NCBI RefSeq assembly: GCF_019243775.1
Contig: NZ_CP069157.1
Coordinates: 620,001 to 684,000 of the forward strand
Direction: 5' to 3'
DNA: 64,000 nt
DNA from: Morganella morganii
Lineage (GTDB): Bacteria > Pseudomonadota > Gammaproteobacteria > Enterobacterales > Enterobacteriaceae
Below, in pieces: positions 30,784-39,945 of the stretch (positions within the stretch are counted from its first letter, which is position 1; each line of letters begins with the position of its first letter). Under the pieces are notes generated by a model, which did not search any database, was not told where the DNA came from, and saw only the letters and a list, made by a program, of their open reading frames with translations. The translations under genes and the position numbers were made by a program.

Positions 30784-32901
30784 TCAGAAGTCCACTGAGG
30801 CATTCAGGAACAGGGTGCGCGGCTCTCCGGCGATGACACGCAGGTTTCCCGCGCTGGACGCATAGTATTCCCTGTTCAGCAGATTGTTCACATTCAGTTT
30901 CAGTTGGGTCTCATGTCCGCTGACAGTCCCGTTCCACGCGGCGAAAGCATCTGTGACGGTATACGCCGGCAGGTAAAAACTGTTTTCCGGATCACCGGCA
31001 CGTTTGCCGACATAGCGTCCGCCGCCGCCGAAGCGCAGTTCACCCGGTAAGCCCGGTACAGTCAGGGTATGCGTCAGATACAGGCTGCCCATATTGCGCG
31101 GGGCATTGACCAGCTGGTTACCGACATTCTGGGGTTTCAGATTATCTTCTTTAATCTGCGTTCTGTTGAGGCTGTAGTTTGCCGCTATCTGCCATCCCGG
31201 CGCAAATTCGCCGTTAATTTCCAGTTCCGCACCTTCCGAGCGGGATTTCGGGATATTCCGGTTCAGGCCGTTCATAAAGATGGACATGTCTTTTTCATCA
31301 ATACGGTAAAGGGCAAAGGTCGTCAGCATCGTTGGTGTTGTCTGCCATTTTGCACCCAGTTCGTATGTCTGACCTTTTTCAGTGGAGGCCACATTGCCGT
31401 CATCATCCACCTGTGCGGAAGGGGTGAAGGATTGGCTGTAACTGCTGTAAAGTGCCAGTTCCGGTGTGAGTTTGTAGACGACCCCGGCCTGCGGAACAAA
31501 TTCAGAACCGCTGTCATTGAGTGTTGTCTGATGGTTTATCCATCCGCTGCTGCCATTTTGCGTATAGCGCTGCAGACGGCCTCCGAGCACGACAATCCAC
31601 TGGTCATTCAGATGGATACTGTCTTTGGCATAGAGTGAACTGCTGTACACCGTGGCGCGCAGGTTGCTTTTTGCGTCATCGGCGGTTTTATCTGTGGTGA
31701 CCGGTGATTCGCCGTATACCGGATGGTACATATTGAATTGTTTTGACGGCTTGCCGCGGAAGGACCAGGCTTTGTAGGTTTCGTTCTTTTCGTAATCAGC
31801 CCCGAGCGTGATGTCATGCCGCATACCGGCGAGTTCCGGTGTACCGCTGATATCCCAGCCGATATAGGTGGTTTGATGATTAAAGCCACGGTTGGCATCA
31901 GCACGGCGGGTAACAATTCCGGTCTCCGGGTTGATAGCCGTCGCGCGGACCTCATTACTGTCGTAGCGGCGCTGCATCCACGCATACTTAATTCCGGTTT
32001 CCCAGATGCCGTCAAATTCCTGCCGGTATTCTGCGGTCAGACGTTTATTTTTCCCGTATGCGTGATTAGCGTTGTCATCTATCCGTTCATTATAAGGAAT
32101 ACGGATCGGGCTGCCGCCGATAAAAGCGGTTCCGCGATCGTAAGGCACATCGAATTTATTTTCGGTATAAGCCACATTGAACGAGGCGCTGTCACCGAGC
32201 CAGCTCAGGGAAGGCGCCAGCAACGTGTGCTGATCTTCCCCGAAATTGCGCCAGTAATCTTCATGGCGGCGTTCTGCTATCAGCCGGACTGCCACGCCAT
32301 TGCCGAGAGGGCCGGTCACATCAATCGTACCGGTACCGCCGCCGTTGCTGTTTGTCCGTCCGCTGATGCGTCCCTGCCACTGATACTGTGGTTTTTTGGA
32401 GATCAGGTTTATCACGCCGCCCGGATTCAGAATACCGTAAAGCAGGGAAGAAGAGCCTTTCAGAACATCAACACGTTCAGTAGTGGCATCCATCGCCAGC
32501 CCCTGGTTGCTGCGTACCCCGTCGATAAACACAGAGCCGTCCGTATTGGAGCCGAAGCCGCGTTTGACAAACCCGTCCTCAATGCCGCCCAGCGTGTTGC
32601 CCTGAGTTACACCGCTGACAAACTTCACTGCGTCATCCACTGAAGTGACATTAAAGTCACGGATCAACTGCGGCGTGACAATACTGATGGATTGCGGCGT
32701 TTCATTACGCGGGGTCAGTGTTTTCAGAGTGGAATAGACATTATCCCCGCTGTAACTCCCTTCGCGGTCTTGCGGGGCGGCAGTGACAACCAGAGTATCA
32801 TCGGCGGCAACCGCATGAAAAACAGGAATAAAGATAAAGGGGAATGTCAGCACAAACCGAGAACAGCAATGCGGTCTGCGTAAATGCGCAGCAGATTTCA
32901 T
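30784..32901 (-). CDS. TonB-dependent siderophore receptor
   Basis: Outer-membrane receptor of 705 aa. Signal peptide near residues 1-33 (hydrophobic FVLTFPFIFIPVFHAVAA), TonB box DTLVVTA, plug domain with ETPQSISIVT, RGFGSNTDGSVFIDGVR and DVLKGSSSLLYGILNPGGVINL, then a beta-barrel ending in the aromatic residue F (ASVDF). It belongs to the hydroxamate/catecholate siderophore family (FhuA/FpvA/FcuA-like) and differs clearly from the receptor at 4.8-7.0 kb. It is followed at once by a binding-protein gene and preceded by a Fur-like box. Ligand unknown. Confidence 0.93.
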   Translation of the reverse strand: MKSAAHLRRPHCCSRFVLTFPFIFIPVFHAVAADDTLVVTAAPQDREGSYSGDNVYSTLKTLTPRNETPQSISIVTPQLIRDFNVTSVDDAVKFVSGVTQGNTLGGIEDGFVKRGFGSNTDGSVFIDGVRSNQGLAMDATTERVDVLKGSSSLLYGILNPGGVINLISKKPQYQWQGRISGRTNSNGGGTGTIDVTGPLGNGVAVRLIAERRHEDYWRNFGEDQHTLLAPSLSWLGDSASFNVAYTENKFDVPYDRGTAFIGGSPIRIPYNERIDDNANHAYGKNKRLTAEYRQEFDGIWETGIKYAWMQRRYDSNEVRATAINPETGIVTRRADANRGFNHQTTYIGWDISGTPELAGMRHDITLGADYEKNETYKAWSFRGKPSKQFNMYHPVYGESPVTTDKTADDAKSNLRATVYSSSLYAKDSIHLNDQWIVVLGGRLQRYTQNGSSGWINHQTTLNDSGSEFVPQAGVVYKLTPELALYSSYSQSFTPSAQVDDDGNVASTEKGQTYELGAKWQTTPTMLTTFALYRIDEKDMSIFMNGLNRNIPKSRSEGAELEINGEFAPGWQIAANYSLNRTQIKEDNLKPQNVGNQLVNAPRNMGSLYLTHTLTVPGLPGELRFGGGGRYVGKRAGDPENSFYLPAYTVTDAFAAWNGTVSGHETQLKLNVNNLLNREYYASSAGNLRVIAGEPRTLFLNASVDF

Positions 32902-32950
32902 GTGTGAGTCTCAATATCAGAAGAATAAACAGCCAAAATAAAAACGGAAT

Positions 32951-32969
32951 GATATTGATAATGATTACT
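32951..32969 (-). promoter_or_regulatory. Candidate Fur box of receptor/binding-protein operon
   Basis: GATATTGATAATGATTACT matches 15 of 19 positions of the Fur consensus and lies about 50 nt upstream of the receptor start. A further partial repeat (GATAATCAT) follows near 32988. Confidence 0.72.
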
Positions 32970-33015
32970 ATGCGCAATAATTTTTGTGATAATCATCCGT
33001 GAAGGGCGAGGCGGA

Positions 33016-33052
33016 AATAAAAATGCCGCAGCGGAAGAAGCCGCTGCGGCAT
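33016..33052 (-). terminator. Strong terminator downstream of small ORF
   Basis: Perfect 12-bp GC-rich stem ATGCCGCAGCGG / CCGCTGCGGCAT with a 6-nt loop; on the minus strand TTTTTATTT follows. It isolates the rnk/small-ORF transcript from the receptor operon. Confidence 0.92.
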
Positions 33053-33092
33053 GATTAACTTGCGTTATTGAATTGTGTTGTACGGATGATAT

Positions 33093-33218
33093 TCAGACTG
33101 CCAGCAGCATAAAGCCCCGCCACAGTAATAACAGCTGCTGTTCAAAACCCAGAATGACCGGAAATCCGCCCGGAGCTCCGCTCATACCAAACAAAGATGT
33201 CAAAGAATAGGCAGCCAT
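33093..33218 (-). CDS. Small ORF, 41 aa, unknown
   Basis: Unrecognised small protein. ATG 33218 has AAGGA 10 nt upstream; the frame closes with TGA after 41 codons and a strong terminator follows about 40 nt later. The peptide starts MAAYSLTSLFGMSGAPGGFP and its second half is very hydrophobic (ILGF, LLLLW, FMLLAV) with E26 and R34 as the only charged residues, so a membrane peptide is plausible. It lies between rnk and the iron receptor operon, on their strand, and may be cotranscribed with rnk because no terminator is visible between them. The GG at 17-18 recalls double-glycine leaders but the rest of that motif is missing. Existence is inferred from the ribosome site and context only. Confidence 0.5.
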   Translation of the reverse strand: MAAYSLTSLFGMSGAPGGFPVILGFEQQLLLLWRGFMLLAV

Positions 33219-33341
33219 GATCAGTTTCCTTCAGGAAATAAAGAGAGAAACATCATGCAATAAAGGTGTGAAGAAAGGAACCCCTGAGGAAGCTGCGCCC
33301 GCAGATTGCCTGAAACGGACGCAGAACCGGCTTAAAGCGGA

Positions 33342-33752
33342 TTAACGGTGTAACTCACCGGCAGCTTCAGGCTGATAGATAATTTCTGATACTTTTACGC
33401 GCGTTGCTTCACCGTTCGGCAGTTCCCATGAGATCTCATCACCGACAGAAAGCCCGAGTAACGCAGCTCCCAGTGGTGCCATCACAGACAGCTGTTCAGC
33501 ACTGTCTTTCAGTGAAGCCGGGTACACCAGGGTACGGATACTCTCTTTCCCGCTCGATAAATCTTCAAAGCGGATGCGGCTGTTCATCGTCACGACCGTG
33601 GCTGGCATTTCTGCCGGCGGCAGGATTTCCGCGCGATCCAACTCTTCATTCAGGGCTTCGGCAACCGGACTGTCAGCATAAGCCGGCTGTTCCAGCAGCA
33701 TATCCAGACGCTCCGCGTCCAGTTCATTAATAATTATATTGGGCTTTTTCAT
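33342..33752 (-). CDS. rnk: Regulator of nucleoside diphosphate kinase (GreA-like)
   Basis: Rnk binds RNA polymerase through its secondary channel and affects nucleoside diphosphate kinase levels. 136 aa, same as E. coli, with [23 protein letters not shown] at the start and a C-terminal GreA/GreB FKBP-like domain ([20 protein letters not shown]). ATG 33752 has GGAG 8 nt before it; the frame is open 22 codons further but without homology. Separated from ptsO by a terminator-like hairpin. Confidence 0.95.
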   Translation of the reverse strand: MKKPNIIINELDAERLDMLLEQPAYADSPVAEALNEELDRAEILPPAEMPATVVTMNSRIRFEDLSSGKESIRTLVYPASLKDSAEQLSVMAPLGAALLGLSVGDEISWELPNGEATRVKVSEIIYQPEAAGELHR

Positions 33753-33785
33753 ACCACACTCCAAATCATTTCCAATACAAAAGAA

Positions 33786-33813
33786 CACCCCCCACACCAG
33801 AAGGAGGGGGGTG
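33786..33813 (-). terminator. Terminator of the rpoN-ptsO operon
   Basis: Eight-bp stem CACCCCCC / GGGGGGTG with a 12-nt loop; on the minus strand TTCTTTTG follows. It lies between ptsO and rnk. Confidence 0.7.
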
Positions 33814-33945
33814 CTCATTTGATAATTAATCTGATAGTAGGCTGTTCTCCCCCGAAAGGAAAGAGATCAGGATCACGAACCGCCGGGCTGCGTGAACGAA
33901 ACAGCGTATCAGTTTTCTTTAAGTAAAATATTTCGGTTAGTATAA

Positions 33946-34218
33946 CTAATCTTCATCAAAACCTGAATCAAAAAGGGAAATAATTGCCTCAATGGCAGAA
34001 TTTTCATCAGGTCCTGTTGCTTCCACTTCAATAAAACTGCCCTGTTCGGAATCCAGCATCAGCATGGCGAGCACACTGTCTGCCCGGGCTTCTTCATTTT
34101 GCTTATTACGGAATACCACCGTTGACCGGAAGGTCTGGATCAGTTCAAACAGTTTCATGGCCGGCCGGGCATGCAGCCCCAGCCGGTTTTTGATTTCAAC
34201 CTGACAACGGATAGTCAT
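33946..34218 (-). CDS. ptsO: Phosphocarrier protein NPr of the nitrogen PTS
   Basis: HPr-like phosphocarrier passing phosphate from EI-Ntr (PtsP) to EIIA-Ntr (PtsN). 90 aa. The active histidine is in [11 protein letters not shown] (H16). The regulatory region around DSVLAMLML replaces the HPr serine context. It follows rapZ after 3 nt at the end of the conserved rpoN operon. Confidence 0.97.
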   Translation of the reverse strand: MTIRCQVEIKNRLGLHARPAMKLFELIQTFRSTVVFRNKQNEEARADSVLAMLMLDSEQGSFIEVEATGPDENSAIEAIISLFDSGFDED

Positions 34219-34221
34219 GGA

Positions 34222-35073
34222 TTATTTCCGCTTTTCCAGTGTCCGGTGGCGCGACTGCACGTTTTTCCCGCGTGAGCGGAAGTAATCCGCCAGTTGCTCC
34301 GCCACATAGACAGAACGGTGTTTCCCGCCGGTACAGCCGATAGCGACGGTCAGGTAGCTGCGGTTGTTGGTTTCCAGCATCGGCAGCCACAGTTCCAGAT
34401 AACTGCGGGTCTGGTAAATAAAGTTATGTACTTCCGTATGGCGGTCGAGGAACGCCGCCACCGGTTTATCCAGACCGGTCATCGGACGCAGTTTCGGATC
34501 CCAGTGCGGGTTCGGCAGGAAGCGGACATCAAACACATAATCCGCATCAATCGGAATGCCGTGTTTAAACCCGAACGATTCGAATACCATGGTCAGCTCG
34601 CGTTCGCGTTTGCCGAGCAGACGGGTTCTCAGCATTTCTGCCAGTTCATGCACTGACATTTCAGAGGTATCGATAATCAGATCCGCACGGGAGCGCAGCG
34701 GCTCCAGCAGATCGCTTTCCTCATCAATAGCGCTTTCCAGCGAGAGATTTTTACTGGAAAGGGGATGCAGACGGCGGGTATCACTGTAACGGCGGATCAG
34801 CGTATTGCGATCCGCATCCAGGAACAGCAGCTGGGGTGAGAAACTGTCCGGTAATCTGGTCAGGGCTTCCTCAAACACCTCCGGAGACTCCGGCATATTG
34901 CGGACGTCAATACTTACTGCGGCAGAGGTATCGCGTGTTGCCAGGGTAGCGGCAAGCTCCGGCAGAAGAGTGACCGGCAGGTTATCAACGCAGTAGAAAC
35001 CCATATCTTCCAGCGCCCGCAGGGCAACAGATTTACCCGAACCAGAGCGGCCGCTGACAATCATCAGCACCAT
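34222..35073 (-). CDS. rapZ: RNase adapter protein RapZ
   Basis: GlcN6P-sensing RNA-binding adapter that delivers sRNA GlmZ to RNase E and so tunes GlmS synthesis. 283 aa (E. coli 284). The Walker A motif GRSGSGKS lies at residues 8-15, a Walker B-like segment LLFLDADRN near 80, and the C-terminal domain contains [14 protein letters not shown], the sensing/RNA-binding part. Located between ptsN and ptsO as in E. coli. Confidence 0.97.
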   Translation of the reverse strand: MVLMIVSGRSGSGKSVALRALEDMGFYCVDNLPVTLLPELAATLATRDTSAAVSIDVRNMPESPEVFEEALTRLPDSFSPQLLFLDADRNTLIRRYSDTRRLHPLSSKNLSLESAIDEESDLLEPLRSRADLIIDTSEMSVHELAEMLRTRLLGKRERELTMVFESFGFKHGIPIDADYVFDVRFLPNPHWDPKLRPMTGLDKPVAAFLDRHTEVHNFIYQTRSYLELWLPMLETNNRSYLTVAIGCTGGKHRSVYVAEQLADYFRSRGKNVQSRHRTLEKRK

Positions 35074-35142
35074 GAGGGGACTCCCTATCGTTTCTCTTTC
35101 AATGGCAATACGCCATTATCCGTTGTCGTCAGCCGGTTATCA

Positions 35143-35622
35143 TCACTCAGTGATGATACTGTACAGCTCTTCATCGCTTTGCGCCTGACGCAACCGGCGG
35201 CAGAGCGCTTTGTCAGCCAGTTTTTTGGCCACTAACGACAGTGTGTGTAAATGCGTCTGACACTGATCAGACGGAACAAATAACGCAAACAGAATGTCCA
35301 CATTCTGATTATCAATCGCATCAAACGCGATAGGTTGCTCCAGGTGTAAAAATACGCCGCAGGCGGTTTGCGCCTCGCTTTTGTCCAGTTTTCCGTGGGG
35401 GATGGCAATCCCGCCACCGATACCGGTTGTCCCGACTTTTTCCCGTGTAAGGAGTGCCTCAAACAGCGTGTTTTCCGGCAGCGCCAGCGCGGTGGCAGCC
35501 AGTTCACTGATAATCTCCAGCGCGCGCTTCTTACTGGTACAGTGAATATTATTGCGTGTACAGCTGATACTCAGTACATCGCTCAGGGACAAATTTGCTT
35601 CGTTATTCATTTCATTGTTCAC
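35143..35622 (-). CDS. ptsN: EIIA-Ntr of the nitrogen PTS
   Basis: Phosphoryl acceptor of PTS-Ntr that controls potassium transport (TrkA, KdpD) and other targets. 159 aa. The phosphorylation site is H76 in IAIPHGKLD; family text CTRNNIHCTSKKRALEIISELA and FDAIDNQNVDILFAL are well kept. The C-terminus is a few residues shorter than E. coli (163). Start is either GTG 35622 or in-frame ATG 35610; neither has a strong ribosome site. A hairpin (35635-35663) stands just before it. Confidence 0.95.
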   Translation of the reverse strand: MNNEMNNEANLSLSDVLSISCTRNNIHCTSKKRALEIISELAATALALPENTLFEALLTREKVGTTGIGGGIAIPHGKLDKSEAQTACGVFLHLEQPIAFDAIDNQNVDILFALFVPSDQCQTHLHTLSLVAKKLADKALCRRLRQAQSDEELYSIITE

Positions 35623-35729
35623 TTAGGATCAGAATCCCGGCAACCACCATGGTAACCGGGATCAGAGCACTGCTTTTTCCTGAGAAAATTCAGACTGTTA
35701 ATTCAGTCATGCACCCGGGTGCAGAAAAT

Positions 35730-36017
35730 TTACCGGTTTCTCAGTTTTTCTTTGTGTTTGGACAACTGACGGCCGAGTTTTTCTGCCATCTCATCAATTG
35801 CCGCGTACATATCCTCTTTTTCCGCTGAGGCGTGAAGATCCGCACCGTTTACCTGAGCCGTTGCCTCCGCAATTTTACTCACCTTTTCAATCCGCAGGAT
35901 CACCTGAACGCTGTTAATTTTATCGAAAAACTGCTCCAGTTTCTTACACTTGGCTGTCACAGTCTCACGTAATGCGTCTGTAATTTCAACGTTGTGGCCG
36001 GTAATTTGTAATTCCAT
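35730..36017 (-). CDS. hpf: Ribosome hibernation-promoting factor
   Basis: Binds the 30S subunit in stationary phase and promotes 100S ribosome dimers. 95 aa, as in E. coli. Typical text: MELQITGHNVEITDALRE at the start and HASAEKEDMYAAIDEM. ATG 36017 is preceded by AAGGAAG at ideal spacing. It lies between rpoN and ptsN in the standard operon. Confidence 0.96.
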   Translation of the reverse strand: MELQITGHNVEITDALRETVTAKCKKLEQFFDKINSVQVILRIEKVSKIAEATAQVNGADLHASAEKEDMYAAIDEMAEKLGRQLSKHKEKLRNR

Positions 36018-36040
36018 AGTGTCTTCCTTCTCAATGTGTA

Positions 36041-37477
36041 TCAAATCAGCTGTTTACGCTGATTTGAGGGCGGGATGGATAACGACTCACGATATTTCGC
36101 GACAGTACGTCTGGCGACCTGAATGCCCTGTTCGGCAAGCATATCGGTCAGTTTGCTGTCGCTGAGCGGTTTCGCCGGATTCTCGGCGGCAACCAGTTTT
36201 TTCACCAGTGCACGGATGGCTGTGGAGGACGCCTCGCCCCCGCTGTCAGTACTGACGTGGCTGGAGAAAAAGTACTTCAGTTCAAAGATCCCCCGCGGAC
36301 TGTGCAGAAATTTCTGTGTTGTCACCCGGGAAATGGTTGATTCATGCATCTCAACCCGCAGTGCGATATCTGCCAGCACCATGGGCTTCATATATTCTTC
36401 GCCCTGTTCAAAGAACGCCTGCTGCTCTTCCACAATACAGGTCGCGACTCTGAGCAGAGTATCGTTCCGGCTTTCCAGACTTTTAATGAGCCACTTTGCT
36501 TCCTGCAAATTGTTGCGGATAAACTGACTGTCACTCTCACTGCGGGCCCGCGAACCCATTGCGGCATAGTGATTATTGACCCGCAGACGGGGAATGCTGT
36601 CGGAATTGAGTTCCACTACCCAGCGTTCGCCGTGTTTTTTCACGAGGACGTCAGGAATAACATACTCTGATTCTCCGGTGTTGACTACCAGGCCCGGACG
36701 CGGTTCCAGCGACTGGATCAGATCAATAGCGGATTTCAGTGCCTCTTCTTTCAGTTTGGTCACCCGGCCCAGGGTCCGGAAATCCCGGTTCCCCAACAAT
36801 GCCAGATGCTGATCAGCGATAGCAAGGGCTTCTTTCAGGCTCGGGGTTTCCGGCGGCAGAATTTTCAGCTGCACCATCAGACACTCCCGCAGGTCGCGGG
36901 CGCCCACACCCACCGGATCAAAACGCTGGATGCGCTTGAGTACGGCTTCCACATCTTCGGTGGTGACTTCATCGTCACCGATACTCAGGCGGATATCATC
37001 GACAGAAACGGTCAGATAGCCGGTTTCATCAATCGCATCGATGATTGAGAAGGCAATTGCGGCATCGGTTTCGGTAAAGGGGGTCAGGCGGGCCTGCCAG
37101 ATCAGATAATCCTGTAAGGTTTCGGTGGTTTCACCCTGATAGAGCGGCAGTTCATCGTCGCCGTAATCATTGCCGGTGCCGGACGGTGTACCGGCGGTGT
37201 AGATTTCTTCCCACTGTGCATCCAGCGGCAGATCATCCGGCATGGCGGTCTGTTCGAGAGCCTCGGCGCTGTCCAGCTCTTTCTGTGGTTCAGATTCAGC
37301 CGGCGTGTCAATTTCCTGATGGTTATCATCAAGTTCCAGCAACGGGTTAGATTCCAGCGCCTCGCGGATCTCCTGCTGGAGTTCAAGCGTGGAAAGCTGC
37401 AACAAACGGATAGCCTGCTGAAGTTGTGGCGTCATCGCCAGTTGCTGGCTGAGTTTAAGCTGCAGACTCTGCTTCAT
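36041..37477 (-). CDS. rpoN: RNA polymerase sigma-54 factor
   Basis: Sigma factor for nitrogen-regulated and related genes; needs AAA+ activators. 478 aa. N-terminal activator region I ([29 protein letters not shown]), acidic region II (about 50-110), core-binding region and the C-terminal RpoN box [12 protein letters not shown] for -24 recognition are all present. ATG 37477 matches the E. coli start; a GTG three codons earlier sits too close to the AGGAG. Follows lptB after 24 nt. Confidence 0.97.
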   Translation of the reverse strand: MKQSLQLKLSQQLAMTPQLQQAIRLLQLSTLELQQEIREALESNPLLELDDNHQEIDTPAESEPQKELDSAEALEQTAMPDDLPLDAQWEEIYTAGTPSGTGNDYGDDELPLYQGETTETLQDYLIWQARLTPFTETDAAIAFSIIDAIDETGYLTVSVDDIRLSIGDDEVTTEDVEAVLKRIQRFDPVGVGARDLRECLMVQLKILPPETPSLKEALAIADQHLALLGNRDFRTLGRVTKLKEEALKSAIDLIQSLEPRPGLVVNTGESEYVIPDVLVKKHGERWVVELNSDSIPRLRVNNHYAAMGSRARSESDSQFIRNNLQEAKWLIKSLESRNDTLLRVATCIVEEQQAFFEQGEEYMKPMVLADIALRVEMHESTISRVTTQKFLHSPRGIFELKYFFSSHVSTDSGGEASSTAIRALVKKLVAAENPAKPLSDSKLTDMLAEQGIQVARRTVAKYRESLSIPPSNQRKQLI

Positions 37478-37501
37478 TACGGACACGGGCTCCTTACGGC
37501 A

Positions 37502-38227
37502 TTACAGGCGGAAACCTTCGCCTAAATAAACACGTTTAACCTGCTCATTATTCAGAATGGATTCCGGGCTGCCGTGGGCAATCATATGGCCCTGGCTGAC
37601 AATATAAGCCCGTTCACAGACATCCAGTGTTTCGCGGACGTTGTGGTCAGTGATCAGGACGCCGAGCCCGTAATCACGGAGGTGCTGAATAATCTTTTTA
37701 ATATCAATAACAGAAATCGGGTCAACACCGGCAAACGGTTCATCCAGCAGGATGAATTTCGGGTTGGCGGCCAGCGCGCGGGCAATTTCCACACGGCGGC
37801 GTTCACCCCCGGACAGTGATTGCCCCAGGTTATCGCGCAGATGGCTGATATGGAACTCTTCCATCAGCTCTTCCGCCCGCTCCCGGCGTTCATCATTGTT
37901 CAGATCTTTGCGGATTTCAAGCACCGCCATCAGGTTCTGCCATACCGTCAGACGACGGAAAATAGAGGCTTCCTGAGGCAGATAGCCAATCCCTTTGCGG
38001 GCACGTTCATGCAGCGGCAGCAGGGAGATATCTTCATCATCGATGCTTATCGCACCGGCATCACGGGGAACAATACCCACGACCATATAGAAGGTCGTGG
38101 TTTTCCCGGCACCGTTCGGGCCGAGCAGCCCGACGATTTCGCCGGAGCTGACTTCAAGCGTCACATCTTCGACGACTTTGCGCCCTTTGTAGGCTTTGGC
38201 TAATTTGCTTGCAGTTAATTTTGCCAT
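37502..38227 (-). CDS. lptB: LPS export ABC ATPase LptB
   Basis: ATPase of the LptB2FG complex that extracts lipopolysaccharide from the inner membrane. 241 aa, as in E. coli. Walker [11 protein letters not shown]-loop [11 protein letters not shown], signature [15 protein letters not shown], Walker [14 protein letters not shown] and H-loop [10 protein letters not shown] are complete. Directly after lptA (6 nt). Confidence 0.98.
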   Translation of the reverse strand: MAKLTASKLAKAYKGRKVVEDVTLEVSSGEIVGLLGPNGAGKTTTFYMVVGIVPRDAGAISIDDEDISLLPLHERARKGIGYLPQEASIFRRLTVWQNLMAVLEIRKDLNNDERRERAEELMEEFHISHLRDNLGQSLSGGERRRVEIARALAANPKFILLDEPFAGVDPISVIDIKKIIQHLRDYGLGVLITDHNVRETLDVCERAYIVSQGHMIAHGSPESILNNEQVKRVYLGEGFRL

Positions 38228-38233
38228 AAATCG

Positions 38234-38770
38234 TTACTTACCTTTCTGGCCGGTTGCCGCCGGGCCTTTTTCCTGAAGTTGTGACGGCAGCAGTACGGTA
38301 GTCACCTGTTTGCCTTTGTCACTGAATGCCTGCATCTGCTGTGTCGGCACCACGTAGGTAATCTTGTCACCGGTGATATTGCTGTCCAGCTGTTCCAGGT
38401 AGGCATTACCGGTCAGCGTGACCAGTTCATTGGCCATTTCGTAACGCAGTTTGCTGCCGCGTCCTTTGATTGGCTTACCGTTATCCTGCATCTGGTAGAA
38501 GGTCACCGGATTACCGAATGCTTCGATCACCATTTTATTGGAATCGCCGCCCGGACGGGTGACCACCACTTTGTCAGCGCGGACATCAATTGTTCCCTGT
38601 TTTACCACGACATTGTCAGTAAATGTGGTGATATTTTTTTCTAAATCAAGGGCTTGTTTTAATGATGTTACCGTCACCGGCTGCTGTGTATCTTCTTTTA
38701 ACGCCAAAGCAGGGACACTGACGGCCAGAATTGCTGTTGCAATCAGAGTATTAAGGATGTTTGCTTTCAT
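38234..38770 (-). CDS. lptA: LPS transport periplasmic protein LptA
   Basis: Periplasmic beta-jellyroll protein that forms the LPS bridge between LptC and LptD. 178 aa with a signal peptide (about 1-24, ending VPALA). Conserved core: ADKVVVTRPGGDSNKMVIEAFG and TFYQMQDNGKPIKGRGSKLRYE. ATG 38770 overlaps the end of lptC by 20 nt, as in E. coli; two upstream in-frame ATGs are less likely. Confidence 0.95.
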   Translation of the reverse strand: MKANILNTLIATAILAVSVPALALKEDTQQPVTVTSLKQALDLEKNITTFTDNVVVKQGTIDVRADKVVVTRPGGDSNKMVIEAFGNPVTFYQMQDNGKPIKGRGSKLRYEMANELVTLTGNAYLEQLDSNITGDKITYVVPTQQMQAFSDKGKQVTTVLLPSQLQEKGPAATGQKGK

Positions 38771-39332
38771 TTGGGATCTCATAGTAAGTCTGTACATCTT
38801 TGATCAGTTCCGCATTACGATTGCGTAAATTACCCCGCATCTGCAATCCGACGGAACGCAGTCCTGTTCCCGTGATGGTGACTTTATCGTCAGAACTCAC
38901 ATCCTGGGTTGTCAGATTGACTTCGGCGTTATCCGTGGTGATCTGCCTGAGCTGTGTATCGGTGGTCAGGCTGTCAACCTGCACATCACCGTATAAATAT
39001 AACATTCTGTCATTGGTTAATTTGGCCCGCTTTGCACGAATCGTCCAGGTGGCGGTTTTATCAGGGTCGTAGGTGGTCAGCACCGGATTAGTAAACCAGG
39101 TTATTTTTTCCTGAGCAAAGTTCTGCACATCATCCGCATTCAGCCGGTACGCCAGCAGCCCTGTCGGCTCGTAAGCCAGGGTTGAGGACGTTTGGGTTTT
39201 ATACGTCGGCGTACCGTCTTCCACAATCTTACCGTCGGTGTCACCTGAACGGGTGACCGACAGGTTCCAGCCGAGCAGACCGAGGGCGATAAGCGCCAGA
39301 ATAATGATCAGCCAAAGCTTAAATTTACTCAT
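38751..39332 (-). CDS. lptC: LPS transport protein LptC
   Basis: Bitopic inner-membrane protein linking LptB2FG to LptA. 193 aa. One N-terminal membrane segment (residues 6-23, LWLIIILALIALGLLGWN) and the jellyroll text TWFTNPVLTTYDPDKTATW and AKLTNDRMLYLYG near identical in pattern to E. coli. ATG 39332 (MSKFKLWL) matches the family start; earlier codons overlap kdsC. Confidence 0.95.
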   Translation of the reverse strand: MSKFKLWLIIILALIALGLLGWNLSVTRSGDTDGKIVEDGTPTYKTQTSSTLAYEPTGLLAYRLNADDVQNFAQEKITWFTNPVLTTYDPDKTATWTIRAKRAKLTNDRMLYLYGDVQVDSLTTDTQLRQITTDNAEVNLTTQDVSSDDKVTITGTGLRSVGLQMRGNLRNRNAELIKDVQTYYEIPNESKHP

Positions 39333-39372
39333 GAGATCCCTGATAAAGCCATTATAACCAATGAAATTCTCT

Positions 39373-39936
39373 TCAGACGGACAGGCCTCTGGCCGCATCC
39401 AGCTTATTTTGTGCCAGCAGAATCAGATCGCACAATTCGCGGACAGCCCCGCGGCCGCCTGCAATCTGTGTAACATAATCCGCTTTGGGTAACAATAACG
39501 GGTGGGCATCCGCCACTGCGGCGGATAAACCGACCTCTGCCATGACCGGCCAGTCAATCAGGTCATCGCCGATATAGGCGACTTCGCCGGGGCGAAGTAC
39601 CAGTTTATCTAATAGTTCGCGATACGCCAAAAGCTTATCGCTCTGTCCCTGGTAAAGATGTGTAATTCCGAGTGTATTGGCACGATCTTCCAGTAATTTG
39701 GCTTTACGACCGGTAATTATCGCCACCTCCACTCCGGAGGTCAGCAGGCAGTGGATACCGTAGCCGTCACGGACATTAAATGCTTTCAGTTCTTCACCGC
39801 TGTTGCCCTGATAAATCAGGCCGTCAGACATCACGCCGTCCACATCACAGATAAGAAGCCGTATTTTAGCGGCTTTTTCCATAACTGTTTGCGCTATCGG
39901 GCCATAGCAGGTGTCAATAGTGGTAATTTGTGTCAT
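39373..39936 (-). CDS. kdsC: 3-deoxy-D-manno-octulosonate 8-phosphate phosphatase
   Basis: HAD-superfamily phosphatase producing Kdo for lipopolysaccharide. 187 aa (E. coli 188). HAD motifs: LLICDVDGVMSDG with the nucleophile Asp, IITGRKA, and GDDLIDWPVM. It follows kdsD after 9 nt and is followed by lptC after about 40 nt. Confidence 0.97.
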   Translation of the reverse strand: MTQITTIDTCYGPIAQTVMEKAAKIRLLICDVDGVMSDGLIYQGNSGEELKAFNVRDGYGIHCLLTSGVEVAIITGRKAKLLEDRANTLGITHLYQGQSDKLLAYRELLDKLVLRPGEVAYIGDDLIDWPVMAEVGLSAAVADAHPLLLPKADYVTQIAGGRGAVRELCDLILLAQNKLDAARGLSV

Positions 39937-39945
39937 CGTCAGTCC

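Noticed and set aside
31816-32643. 275-codon frame antisense to the second receptor
   Set aside because: Shadow frame; the receptor on the other strand is complete and conserved.
33165-33218. Double-glycine bacteriocin leader in the 41-aa ORF
   Set aside because: GG is present but the acidic and hydrophobic leader pattern before it is missing, and no exporter/peptidase gene is near.
35635-35663. Terminator between hpf and ptsN
   Set aside because: A hairpin (ATCCCGG / CCGGGAT) exists but there is no U tract and the operon is known to continue; more likely a processing or stability element.
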